NCBI GenBank assembly: GCA_045837725.1
Contig: JBEWZL010000260.1
Coordinates: forward strand, 124,001 to 188,000
Origin: Vermamoeba vermiformis
Lineage: Eukaryota; Tubulinea; Echinamoebida
Length of the DNA stretch: 64,000 bases
Direction of reading: 5' to 3'
Shown: positions 30,726-41,235 of the stretch, one piece after another
Position numbering within the stretch: the first letter of the stretch is position 1
Layout of the letters: each line of letters opens with the position of its first letter
The notes under the pieces: generated by a model
The model's database searches: none
What the model was told of the DNA's origin: nothing
What the model saw: only the letters and a program-made list of their open reading frames with translations
Translations under genes and position numbers: made by a program

Positions 30726-31194
30726 GCGAAATATTGACAATATAAGAATATCAAACTGAAGGAACAAATATTTTGTTAATTTGGCCGTTTTTCCGATCAG
30801 ATCGGTTGGAAAGGCGTCAAATAATTTGTTTTCTTCAGGTAATATTTAATTTATTTATTATGCCCACCCTATGTACAAAGTCTAACATAAATCGAAAACT
30901 GTTAAAACCCAATTCTCCGCAGTTGGATGTGGGAACGATTATGAATCATGATACTAAGCGCGTTAATAATTATTAAAATACTAGTAGATGCTTATATTGC
31001 GGTGGATTGTCGGATTCTTGCCTCGCTTTACTAATAAGTACAAATCTGGCGAACACCGAAGATGGGTCTTAATTGATCTTACTCTAAACCCTAGTTATGC
31101 TTCATAAAACACTGATGAGTATTTGACCCAAGGCGGCGCCCTCCTTAGATCGAAGTAGCGCTTTTAATTATTTGTTATTTTCTTGGCTCCGACA
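30726..31194. other. Intergenic region
   Basis: About 470 bp, 3' UTR of the desaturase and promoter of the MEA1-like gene. No convincing gene, RNA or repeat is seen. Confidence 0.4.
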
Positions 31195-32030
31195 ATGTCG
31201 AACAACAACTCAGATAGCGAAAGTGACCACTCGAACGCACAGATCAATAATATCGATGGATTTTCAGACAATGAAGCTGGATCTGACGCTGAAAATGAGA
31301 ACTTCGGTGAGCACGGTGACTTCTACATGCCATTGTCAGATCAGCCTGATAGATTGAGTGATAGCGAAGAAGAAGTCGATATATCGTCTCCAGGCGACGT
31401 AACGATCGAGCAATTCGAAGCAGATGTAAAGTTTGCAATTGAGACAACCAAGATTGAAGATGAGCTCAAAGAAATAAAGAAATTAAGCGCAGAAAAAAGA
31501 ACAGAAGAATTAAATAAGAAAGCTTTAGCTGATTTTGATAGAAGGTATAACGAAGAAGTAGAAAATTCAATTGCTGGAAATAATTTGCCTACAAAATTGC
31601 TAGATCCGTTGCCAAGAGGTAAGAAACGTGATAAAGTATTTTAATATATAGCCTACTATTTTTTCGCAATTAATTGTTAATTTTTAACAATTTTTCGAAA
31701 GTTGGTGCCAACCATCTGTCATGCCAGGCTGTACGGTGATTAACCTGAATATTTACAGATACCACGGAAGATATCAAAGAAGTTATGAATTCGATAAGAT
31801 TGTCTTATGTACCTGATTGGTAAGTCAAACTCTAGAACAGTCGAGCTTTACCTCGTCGCACCCTGTTAATGCTGAATGCCGTTAGGGCTAAGGAAGTTGT
31901 CGAAGACGAGTGGCTAGGTCCATTAATAGAGCAGATAATGAATATGAACGCTAAAGAAAACAAGTCTGACGACGACGAGGACTTCTTCAAAGATCAGGCG
32001 ACCAACACGAACAATGACAATAGCAAGTAG
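31195..32030 (+). CDS. MEA1-like acidic protein
   Basis: Three exons encoding about 230 residues. The N-terminus is acidic and Ser-rich (MSNNNSDSESDHSNAQINN). A short motif GDFYMPLSDQPDRLSDSEEE resembles the 'YxPL' motif of the MEA1 family. After a helical middle (TIEQFEADVKFAIETTKIED), the C-terminal exon pair joins in phase to TTEDIKEVMNSIRLSYVPDW and AKEVVEDEWLGPLIEQIM. This matches the conserved MEA1 C-terminus ('vk.tM..v.l..VP.WA.eisd.qW'). Human MEA1 is a small, poorly understood protein. The assignment rests on two short motifs and their order, so it is moderate. The start at 31195 is the first ATG, with upstream non-ATG codons in frame. Confidence 0.65.
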
Positions 32031-32368
32031 TAGTTATAGATCAATCCACCAAGTCACAGATCTAGCTCAGTGGGCGAATTTAGCTTGGCTTCTATCAGCG
32101 GAGAAGCTTAGAACCAGCAGCTGCCTAGCAGGAAATGTCAGTTTGCAAACTTGCTTTTAATCGATTTATTTCGTGTGCAACACTCCGTGAACAATAAAAC
32201 AGTTCAATACACGCGGTACAAGCTCGTTAGAATCTGCTTTTTCTCGCGAGTAGGTTACCCTCGTGGATTTAGCTTGATTGTTCAAGCTGGCCTGTTTCAT
32301 GTTGGTGCTTCCACGAGCCATCGAGTATCATAGAAGACTATAGACTATCGTCATAATCGTTGGTTATA
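32031..32368. other. Convergent intergenic region
   Basis: About 340 bp between the stop codons of the convergent MEA1-like and C2orf69-like genes, expected to hold both 3' ends. I see no other element. Confidence 0.4.
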
Positions 32369-33649
32369 TCAGCCTTTGAACTCGTCCAATATCTTGAAGT
32401 GGATCTGAATCGTCTTCGGTTGTCCTTTGAAATATATTTTGATGTGTGACTTGACATCGTACATTTCCAGCAATGATTTGAATGAATTGAATTCTTCAGT
32501 TATCCACTTGCGTTTTTTGTCGTCCAATTGCCGTGGTGTTCCGTGCACATAGAATTCAGTCTTGTATTTGACTTGCAGATCCGACAACGATTGCACGACT
32601 TCACGTGAAGTGGGAAATCTATGCCCATCTAGCCAGTGAATGCTTTTGACACGTGACACAAAGTCCACGATGATATCTTTGTTTGGAACTAAAAAGTTCG
32701 TCGTGTTTGAACGCATGCGATAGATCCGCAGTGTCGGCTCATAGATCGGGTATCCTTCAATAACAGGCCTACCATTGACATTATCTTGCCAGTCTCGAAT
32801 CAATGGCGGCATTGGATCTGACGTCAGACTGCTGTACTCAGCGAGGAAATTGTTCAAAACCAGCACTCCTAAAGGAATCAAATATGAGCTTCACTGCAAG
32901 TGTATTATTATTATTACACGAGCTTAATTGGTATATCGGATAATTATTGAATTACCTTTACTAAATGCCAACAAATGGATCGGGATCTGCGTGTCATACT
33001 GGACACCACTTTCTAGCGATCAAGTTAACAACTGAGTCTATTAATCAAGCATCTTAGTAACGTACTTGTCTCCGACTCTTCAATCGCCTTTAATACAATG
33101 CTGCGCATGTGCACGATACATCGACCAGGGTTCAAAAAGTAGTCGTATTCAGCTGAAGATCCCAAGGTACGTTCTGGTCTACGCCAATAGGATAAATAGT
33201 TTAATATCATGACACGGATAGTTATTGAGTAGTACCTTATTAAATATACGTTTGACCTCGGGTAATGTTTCAGCAAGATTATTAACGTGTTTTCCAAACT
33301 GTACTCTTCGAACTCTTTGTCAGGCATATCGTCCGAAAAATTCTGGATATCACCCTATAAATTACAGTCAATAATCGAGTTAATGGACGGCAAGTCAGCA
33401 ACGTCGTAAAGAAGTAAGAAAAATTCTAATAATGCGAAATTAGATGCGGATTCAATCTGCGATTAAACTGGCAGAATCAAGATGGCAATTGAGCAATAAA
33501 TTATTGGTAATATTTACCGGAAAATAAACGACATGGCTCTCGCATTCTTTAACAGCCGAACATAGCACGTCGTTGATCCCTGTTGAGGGATTGGACGCCA
33601 AAATTCTGAACGGCCCGAGTCTATTTGAACTCTCTGATATGACTTCCAT
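32369..33649 (-). CDS. C2orf69 (UPF0565) family protein
   Basis: Five or six exons. The N-terminal exon reads RLGPFRILASNPSTGINDV and ESHVVYFP, joined to GDIQNFSDDMPDKEFEEYSL and ENTLIILLKHYPRSNVYLI. This matches the C2orf69 signature 'HVVYFPGDVQNYxE...WSLENVATILAxRFPNSYIWVI'. Middle exons give GSSAEYDYFLNPGRCIV. The last (32881-32369) gives GVLVLNNFLAEY, SIHWLDGHRFPTSREVV, HGTPRQLDDKKRKWITEEFN and HIKIYFKGQPKTIQIHFKIL, parallel to the human C-terminus ('YWLDGGH...vtPyQv.D..R.wI..E...F'). Human C2orf69 is mitochondrial, has an alpha/beta-hydrolase-like fold, and its loss causes an autoinflammatory mitochondrial disease. Catalytic activity is not established. It is divergent from RTF2 with 131 bp between starts. 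Confidence 0.85.
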
Positions 33650-33780
33650 GTGGTGGTAACAGAATTACTGAAAATTAATGAAATAAATCGGATTAAAATT
33701 TCAATTTTTTTTTCACTCATTATTTTTCTTTTTACCGAACGAAGCACACAGCTCTCAGTGTTACTATCAAATACTACAAT

Positions 33781-35089
33781 GGGTTGCGACGGTGGCACTA
33801 TCCCTAAGAGACACGAGATCGTTCGATTGAAGAAGAAAGATCCAAAAGTCGACGAATCTGAGAAACAGAGATTGCGTTGGCAATACTGCGCTATTACTGA
33901 AGAACCTCTTAGAGAGCCTGTAGTATGCGACGAGCTAGGCAATTTATTTAATAAGGAAGCCGTGTTTCAGCGATTATTGGATAAATCAATGGAGGATTCG
34001 TTCTCTCACATCCGCCGAACAAAGGTAAATATTGAATTTTAAATAATTATTGGATAATTATGTCTTATTATTATACGAGCAAATTATTATTTGTGGTATG
34101 AACCACCGTTCAGATTTTATTTTTAATAGTTATTGAAGTAAGAATATTCTGATAAAAAGCAAAATGCTAATAGGCTGAATATTATGCGGAAATAATCATA
34201 TATCGCGCCATTATAATGAAATTATAATTTTTCTGACTAAAGTACGCGATCTGCCGCAGAGACAGTTTTGTCAAATCCGCATCTCGGTTGCTAATTACTC
34301 TCATTTCAGGACGTTATTACCTTGCAAGTCACTAAGAACCCTGACCACAAAGAAGCGACTGAAGGCTCTGACTTGGTCACTTTTCCTTTCATCTGCCCGA
34401 TCACCGGCTACGAAGCCAACGGTAAACACAAGTACGTCATCAATATATTATACAAACTCATATGTCCATCTATGATATTAATACAGCTCAGAGATGAGCC
34501 GTATCACAGTACAGATTGAATTTTGGTTTTTTTTTGGGAGGCGATCGTGATCTAATTCTTGCGTTTGCACAGATTTACCGCCATCCGTACCTGCGGTCAC
34601 GTGTTTGCCAGCAAGGCCCTGGTCGAAGTACCGACAAAGACGTGCCTCGTATGCGCTGTTCCTTTCACTCCTGAGGACTTGATCCCCTTGGTTTTGAGCT
34701 CTGAAGAGACCAATCAGAAACGCGCTGAATTGCTCGCTAAAAAGCCCGCCAAAGAGAAGAAAGGTTCGTTAGCATATTTAAGCTAGTGTAGTCTTGTTCT
34801 AATTGTTGGTTATAGAAAAGAAAGAGAAAAAAGAGAAGAAAGAAAAGAAGGCAAAGAGCGATAAAAAAGATGAAGGCGACAAAAAGACAGACGGCACCTC
34901 GCCTGAAAAAACAAAAAACGAAAATTCTCAGAATTAGAGAACAACAGCAATGGCAAGGTGCGCGAGGACATCAAGTTATCAAACGGAGCTCGTGAAGCGT
35001 TGTCGAAAATGGGCGATTATCACGACACTTACAGCAAGAGCAGCGATGTATATAAATCATTGTTTAAGAAGCAGAAGACTGAGAAGTAA
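33781..35089 (+). CDS. RTF2: Replication termination factor 2 (RTF2)
   Basis: Nuclear protein with a degenerate RING found at stalled replication forks. Exon 1 reads MGCDGGTIPKRHEIVRLKKK and RWQYCAITEEPLREPVVCDE, which is the exact family opening. After an intron of about 285 bp come DLVTFPFICPITGYEANGKH and RTCGHVFASKALVEV, then TKTCLVCAVPFTPEDLIPL. The conserved C-terminus, ALSKMGDYHDTYSKSSDVYK and SLFKKQKTEK, is in a different frame from the lysine-rich segment before it. Two solutions exist. The donor at 34764 may use the acceptor ending 34932, which skips the lysine-rich stretch and joins in phase. Or the acceptor ending 34815 is used and the frame ends at TAG in 34936-34938 unless a -1 shift occurs at A-AAA-AAC (34913-34919). 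Confidence 0.9.
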
Positions 35090-35298
35090 CGCTGCTGGAT
35101 CCAGCACTTGACACGAGCACAACAAAACGTAAGTTTGTCACGTGTCAAGTCTCAGTCTGCACAGCAATGAAATGATTGTAGAATAATAATTATAAATATT
35201 ATGTTTATATTATACAACCTCACGCAGTTGTTTCACCTCAGGTCTCGTTGTTCGGGTTTGAAGAATTGACAGGAGGCTAAAAATAATCTTTGAAGAAT

Positions 35299-37100
35299 AT
35301 GTTTTCAAAAGTCCTAAATTCAGTGCACAAGATCAAAGCACGAGCATTATTCATTATGAATGCTTTTATATTATTGTTGACGTGCTTGTACATTAGCTTC
35401 GGAACGGCACGGGTTACAGTGTTATCGGGAGCTCTAAACGGGACTCAAATAACGAGCGCAGAGTTCTATAAGAAAGGTAAATATAAAGTACACGTGCTAT
35501 ATTTTAAAATAATTTATTGCGATGCAAATAATTGATCGGCAATTTATTCTTTTATTATTTTAGGCGATGATTTTACTTCCGTTTTTCAGCCAATCACTGC
35601 TGAGCTAGTTGATATAACATCAACCAATATCAACGGCAACATAGTTTATGTAGAAGACGTTCCAAAAAGTCAATTTTGGAGCAAAATCTTCGACTTAAAA
35701 TCGAGGGGAGTAGTTGGCGTCATTGTAGGAGCAACATATCGTAAGTTATATTATATAGACGATAATCATAATATTGCTCGTTGAAGTCCGTTTAAATCGA
35801 GCTCATTGACACGTGTAACAAAAGTCTTTTTCAGACCGCAATAACAATATGATTACTTAGCGGTTCCGGGCCAAGACTATTGCACGTGGACAGGCGAGGA
35901 CATGTCACAAATTAAATTTCCAATTGCAACCGTTCTGAACACGGACTTTGGAGAATTGCACCAGACTTTGCTGAACGGCGATCAGCCACTCATTGAGCTA
36001 ACTTCCGAGGGCAAGTATGTCATTTAAACTAATATATTGTTTATTAACAGTACATTTAGGTAATCCGTGGACTGACGTAATTCAATCGATTGCTACGTTG
36101 GTCGTGTTCCGAGTATTTTTGGGTGGATTTTCAGTCGCGAATGCAATTTATGGCTCGTACAAACTGGCGCTCTTTATAAAACACCAAGGCTCGGTATTCA
36201 ACATTCCACAAGTTTGTCTTGCCCTGGAGATTGTCGCTAACCTTTGTAAGTATATTAGACTGCAGTAAAAATGCTGAAACTGCCGGCAATTGCCGGTCAT
36301 TACTGCAAGTCTAAATATTGAATGAAACTACGATAAGTTGACTTCAATTCTAAGGGCGAGTAATGTATTTGGTTGTTGATCCGCTTGGTTGCAATTTTGT
36401 GTTCGGATCTGCCATCAACAGCTTTACGGACACTGTAAGCCTTCCTTATCAAATGGCAACATTTGCATTAGTGGCCTTTTATTGGTACGAGGCCAAATCG
36501 ATCATATAGTTAATGATTAACATTCGTTACTAAGGTTCGAGATTATAAATCAAGCGTCCATCAAAATTTATCCGTTCTTGCATCGATTGAAAATTCCATT
36601 CTTCGTAATCACTTTCACACTGATTGCGATGGACACAACAATTAGCTTGCTAGGATTTTTCTTAGAATTTGCCACTACGACACCGATGCTGGCCATCTAT
36701 CTCATTATTAATGTTGCGTTGTTGATATTCTACATCATTACGTTCGTTCGACTCAGAAGTCGAATGCAAAACTTTGGTCAAGCGAGAGTGCAAAAAACAC
36801 GCATAAAAACTCTAAGTACCGTACGTACTTTACGGTTCAAATTTGAACAATTGATAATTATGATTGTCTTAGGTGAATATGAAAATGATTCTTAATGCGG
36901 TCGCCCGATTTTTCTTCATTGTTGTTGCCATCGCCTATGCATTTCCTTCAGTGAATAGACATCCTGTGCCGTCCGTCATTGGTTGTGCGTTTCTATTTTT
37001 CGCTTCAACGGTGGACTCATTGATGCGCATTATTCTGTTTGATCCGCCTAGGAACAAGTATCGAACGTCGGACGAGGATCAGAAACTCGATGTAAACTAG
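35299..37100 (+). CDS. Seven-helix membrane protein with N-terminal PA-like ectodomain
   Basis: Multi-exon gene. An N-terminal signal anchor (FIMNAFILLLTCLYISFGTA) is followed by a lumenal or extracellular domain of about 150 residues: VVGVIVGATYPVPGQDYCTW and FPIATVLNTDFGELHQTLLN. This resembles the protease-associated (PA) fold of receptor-type proteins. Then come about seven hydrophobic segments: SIATLVVFRVFLGGFSVANA, VCLALEIVANL with MYLVVDP, LPYQMATFALVAFYW, FFVITFTLIAMDTTISLLGF, MLAIYLIINVALLIFYIITF, RFFFIVVAIAYAFPSVN and IGCAFLFFASTVDSLMRIIL. The tail is short and charged. The topology is that of a receptor, but I recognise no named GPCR family. Splice phase at the intron of about 35742-35871 was checked and is consistent. 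Two of its introns contain CACGTG boxes. Confidence 0.7.
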
Positions 37101-37352
37101 TTTGCTCAACTTAATAGTAAAATTGTGATGATACTTGCTGTAATGTTGTCACTTAAAGTCCAAACAAGGTGACTCAGGCAAAAAAGATCAGTGCATAAAT
37201 TCAATCGCCGAACTCAGTCGCAATACCTCTCACATGATGCCCAATTAATCTATTTTCACTAATAAGACGAGAATATTAGCACTAATCCCTTTGTTGGCCA
37301 CCAACACATAATTAATCAAAATTACGAAGTCAGATTCGTTGCGAGCTTCACT

Positions 37353-39070
37353 ATGGTACAATATCTTTAAAAAAAATCCAATTATTTATTTTGAATATTT
37401 AGGAGGCATTACCACGAGAAATAGTCGAGCTTATTGTGTCATCAATGGATGCGAAAACAAAAAAATATTTTCGGCAGACCTGCACCAGATTATTTGATAT
37501 TGTTGACCTTAGAAATTTTACGTTCTATTTCACGAGATCAGCAATGCTACCGGAGATCGTTCAGACATTATCACGATATTCCAAGCCGATCAGCCTCACT
37601 TTCACAAAGACCATCAATCTCAAACCTCAAGCTATTAATTACCTATCAACATTGACTAATATCACGAGCTTGGAGATCGCTGGAAGATACGACAAAGATG
37701 TTGAGAAGATGTCAAATCTGACCCAGCTGACGAATCTGCGCTTCTTGCAGTTTATGGAATACTTTCATTACGCAGCTATGTTGACGACACTAAAACAGCT
37801 AGATAGAGTAAATCTACGTCGCTTCTTATCGTTAGCTGAAACGAAAATGGTCTTGAAGGCAAACTCCAACTTGCGACATCTAGATCTGTGGACTCTTGAC
37901 AATTTCGAACACATTCAAAATATCGATCGTGTGACGCATATTTATATATCTAATTTCCGTGGCGATAATTACGAATCTATGAAAGCTCTAGAACAAGCTC
38001 GTCAGTTGCAACACTTGGATGTGTTCTCCAACCATCCCACTTATATGCCGCTTAGCGCGCTAACAGCACTCAAATCGCTCAAGTTAATAACTAAATCAAC
38101 TGAAGTAATCGAATCTGCTACTGGTTTGGCATGCTTGAATCTTGAACAGCTAACTATTGGCGGACAACTGGCAGCGGATGTGACCAAAACTTGGACAGCC
38201 TTGACAAGCTTAAAAGAATTAACACTACATCCTGAAGGCGAAAGTAATGAAGAATTATTACAGTTTCTAACAGCACTATCAAACCTATCATCCTTTGCAC
38301 TTAACAATGTTGACGAATTTTCGTCTTTCAATTGCTTGGACTTTTTGCCTGACACTTTGACATGTTTGGACATGGAAGTTACAGATGCTAGCAAGATCAA
38401 TAATATCGCTCGTTTGACGAGATTACAAATCTTAAGGATATTAGATTATCGGCCTGGTCCATGGGACTATTATTTTCTGACAGCATTGACACATCTGACT
38501 CAACTAACAATTGACTCAAATGAAGCACGTGACAGTTTGACATGCATCGGAGATTTAACGAGCTTGAAGAGTATCATAATATATTCGTATGACCAGGTGT
38601 TGAATTCTGGTTACTTCAATTTTTCAAAACTGGTCAATTTGGAAAAGTTGGATCTGCCTTCCGTTCTAATGACCGCTGATACTTTAACTACAGTATCATT
38701 GCTATCAAATCTGACGGATCTAGCAGCTGTTTACGACATTCATGATGTGCCTCGTGTTCTTGAAAAACTGCCATTGAAAAACTTAGAGTTGGTGCACGAA
38801 CAAAACGAAGAATTTTGGCAAAGTTTAGTTCAAATAACAACTCTCGAATCATTGAAGATACGTCATATCCATTCAGAAGACATAATATTGTCATTTTCGG
38901 GTCTTCAAAATTTGACACAACTTGAAGTCGTTACTAGTGCACCATTCAACTACACGTGTCTCATTCACCTCACGTCACTTCAATATCTCAAATTTCCTGC
39001 TCTTCGGGGTATTAGTAGTGAAGCCCTGATGGATCTAATGCCGTACTTGTATTACGCCAACTTGAATTGA
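37353..39070 (+). CDS. F-box/LRR protein with an ATG-only first exon
   Basis: Predicted SCF ubiquitin-ligase substrate adaptor. The long exon (37403-39070) opens in frame with EALPREIVELIVSSMDAKTK and FRQTCTRLFDIVDL, an F-box. No ATG precedes it in this frame, but ATG at 37353-37355 is directly followed by GTACAA and the intron ends TTTAG at 37402. The product therefore starts M-EALPREI. The rest, about 500 residues, is leucine-rich repeats such as LTNITSLEIAGRYDKD, LTNLRFLQFMEYFHY, NSNLRHLDLWTLDNF, LTALKSLKLITKST and LQNLTQLEVVTSAP. SKP1 binding would be through the F-box and substrate binding through the repeats. It ends 22 bp from the stop of the convergent SDR gene. Confidence 0.82.
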
Positions 39071-39092
39071 AAATCGTTGGCAAGCAATTCGT

Positions 39093-40753
39093 TTATAATA
39101 CAGTGGTAATAAATTGCATAATTTTAGCAAAGATTGAATCGGGCAGGACCCAAAAAACCGATGCGACAGCAGCACAATCCCAACCTGAAAAATTGATCGT
39201 TAGTCACGAATCTCAGTTATAAGGTATGGAATATGACGTACTAGTAGCTACTGTTAATGGCATAAATCGAGAGAATAAGACGTATTCAAGGTCGCGTGCA
39301 ATTACTGACGGATCGGCCAGCGTTTGAGCAGGTGGTTTGAACAAGATTTTCATTCGCTCTAGCTTCGGTTTATACTCCTCAAATACTAAATCGATGTTAT
39401 AAGTATCGAGTATGTAATTCTATCAACGAGTTATTACCTGGCAATTGTTTGCAATTCTTTTCGAGTTCATCAAAACCGATGATCGATTTGTCAAAAATGT
39501 CAGTTTTAAATCCTCCCTAAAACGTCAATAAGTATTAATTAATATCCTCGCCTCATTGTTCACTAGTGGCGACTTACCGCTTGAATCACATTGACTTTGA
39601 TGCCGTAAGGTTTCATCTCCAATCGCAATACATTTGCAACGGACTCAAGAGCCTTTGAAACTTGATTAATTTCGTGACGTTCGCGTAGATATATAGCCTG
39701 TGTATTCACTTACGCTCTTAGAGGCTGAGTAAATTGCGTTGAATGGTACAGCTGCGTACACAGCAAGCGTTGAGATAAACCTGAACAAACTCCAATTAGA
39801 AATAGAAAATCAATCGAACGTATCAAGATGTTCAGCTCGGTTAAATTTGGAACAAAATTAAGAGTCTTTTCGAATTCTGCGCGCTTACACAATACGAGGA
39901 GATCCGACTGGGGTGTATTGTTTCAATAGAGGCAAGAATGCGTTGGTGACAGCAATAGGACCCCATAGATTGGCTATTCATAGAGGAATGAGCAGCCGTT
40001 CGCGAATTACAAAGTTTTTGTATTGTACTTACTTCGCATGAGAAATTCGAACTGGCTCTCTTTGAGCAACTCTACAGGGGCAATAGATTGAATACCAGCA
40101 TTATTAACTACGGCATATAGCTGCCTTCGCCTATCTCTCAAAATATCTGATGCAGCGGTCACTGCTTGTTTGATGCTATCTGCGTTTGATACGTCTGAAA
40201 CTAGGTGTCAACAGCGGATCCAACGACCAACTTTTCGTGAATAGTTTACCTAGGATTATTGGCACAATATTCGGTGCTAGCTCAGGATAGTCTTCGTGCC
40301 ATTTTTCAGCATCAGATTGTTTCCTAACTGTCGCTAGGACAGTTACACCTAAGCGCGCTAATTGCACGGAGCACGCCCTGCCAATGCCCGTTGACGTGCC
40401 GGTAATTAACACAGCGGAGTTAGGCGGAGGTGGAAGCTGCAAGTATTTCCTCGACAAATATCTAAAATAGGCGTCATTAGGAAGGTAGATCTTAACTCCG
40501 TCCGGAGAATTATTATTGAAAAAAATTGGAACAATTTTAAAAAAGCAAAATTGGTCATATAGTAATTAATCATATTCTTTAGTGTATGTTAAAGCGAAAA
40601 TTAACGAATAAGAGTTTACGGATAATTTCTTTACTTGGATCCGATCGCTGCACCGATTGCAAGCAGGACAGCGGCGAGTAAATGCCACAAGAAACCTGAA
40701 AGATATATGAATAGTAAGAATGTGGCGTAAAAAACAACACTGGGCTTCCGCAT
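39093..40753 (-). CDS. Membrane-anchored short-chain dehydrogenase/reductase
   Basis: Classical SDR with a hydrophobic N-terminal anchor. The start ATG at 40751-40753 gives MRKPSVVFYATFLLFIYLSG, continuing as WHLLAAVLLAIGAAIGSK. This joins in phase to YLSRKYLQLPPPPNSAVLIT and GTSTGIGRACSVQLARLGVT, the Rossmann TGxxxGIG motif. Later exons give YAVVNNAGIQSIAPVELLKE, the NNAG motif, then FISTLAVYAAVPFNAIYSAS with YSASK as the catalytic YxxxK. Further on come LRLEMKPYGIKVNVIQ and LADPSVIARDLEYVLFSRF. The last exon, after a GTACGT donor, reads WDCAAVASVFWVLPDSIF and ends at TAA 39093-39095. NAD(P)(H)-dependent oxidation of a lipid, sterol or retinoid-like alcohol is plausible; the substrate is unknown. 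About eight exons. Confidence 0.82.
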
Positions 40754-41235
40754 TGTCGCCGATTGTGTTGTATCGCGCCAACAAGCGTGATTCTATTCAA
40801 AGTTTGGCGAACATGACAACTGAAGCTTTGAAACACTACTTGGTGGGCTTCGCATATTTGACGGTAATTGACAGCAGGTTTTTCGATATTGGCGCCGATA
40901 GTGTAGGCGAATCCGATTGAAATTATTTGAATAATAAACAGATTGTTGAATAAAAATATTAGAATAATTCATTACTAAAATTCGCAATTTATACTTAAGT
41001 GCTTCTGTACTGTTTGGCTTCACCCAAATTATGGATCTTTCTTCTGCGTGTCGCAACATTCGCAGCTTAAAGAGGCTCATTCTAAGAATGTCTTCAGCAC
41101 TTGCACGAGACTGGCATGAAGGTTGTATCTTAGTTGCAATTGAAAAAGGTAATCAAAAATTGTAGTGCGTAAAAGCGGAGAAAAATTAATTGAATTTAAT
41201 TTTCAGCAATTTGCTGAAATTGAGTAACGAGCACA
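40754..41235. other. Divergent intergenic region
   Basis: About 480 bp between the SDR start (minus) and the secreted LamG/PKD gene start (plus), expected to carry both promoters. Open frames on both strands (40720-40920 plus, 40793-41080 minus) show no family signature. Confidence 0.4.

Noticed and set aside
35742-35880. Apparent frame break in the seven-helix protein gene
   Set aside because: Rechecking splice phase (one leftover base plus CG) joins TYP to VPGQDYC correctly, so no shift is needed.
40720-41080. Open frames on both strands upstream of the SDR gene
   Set aside because: They overlap the SDR start or its promoter in other frames and lack any signature.
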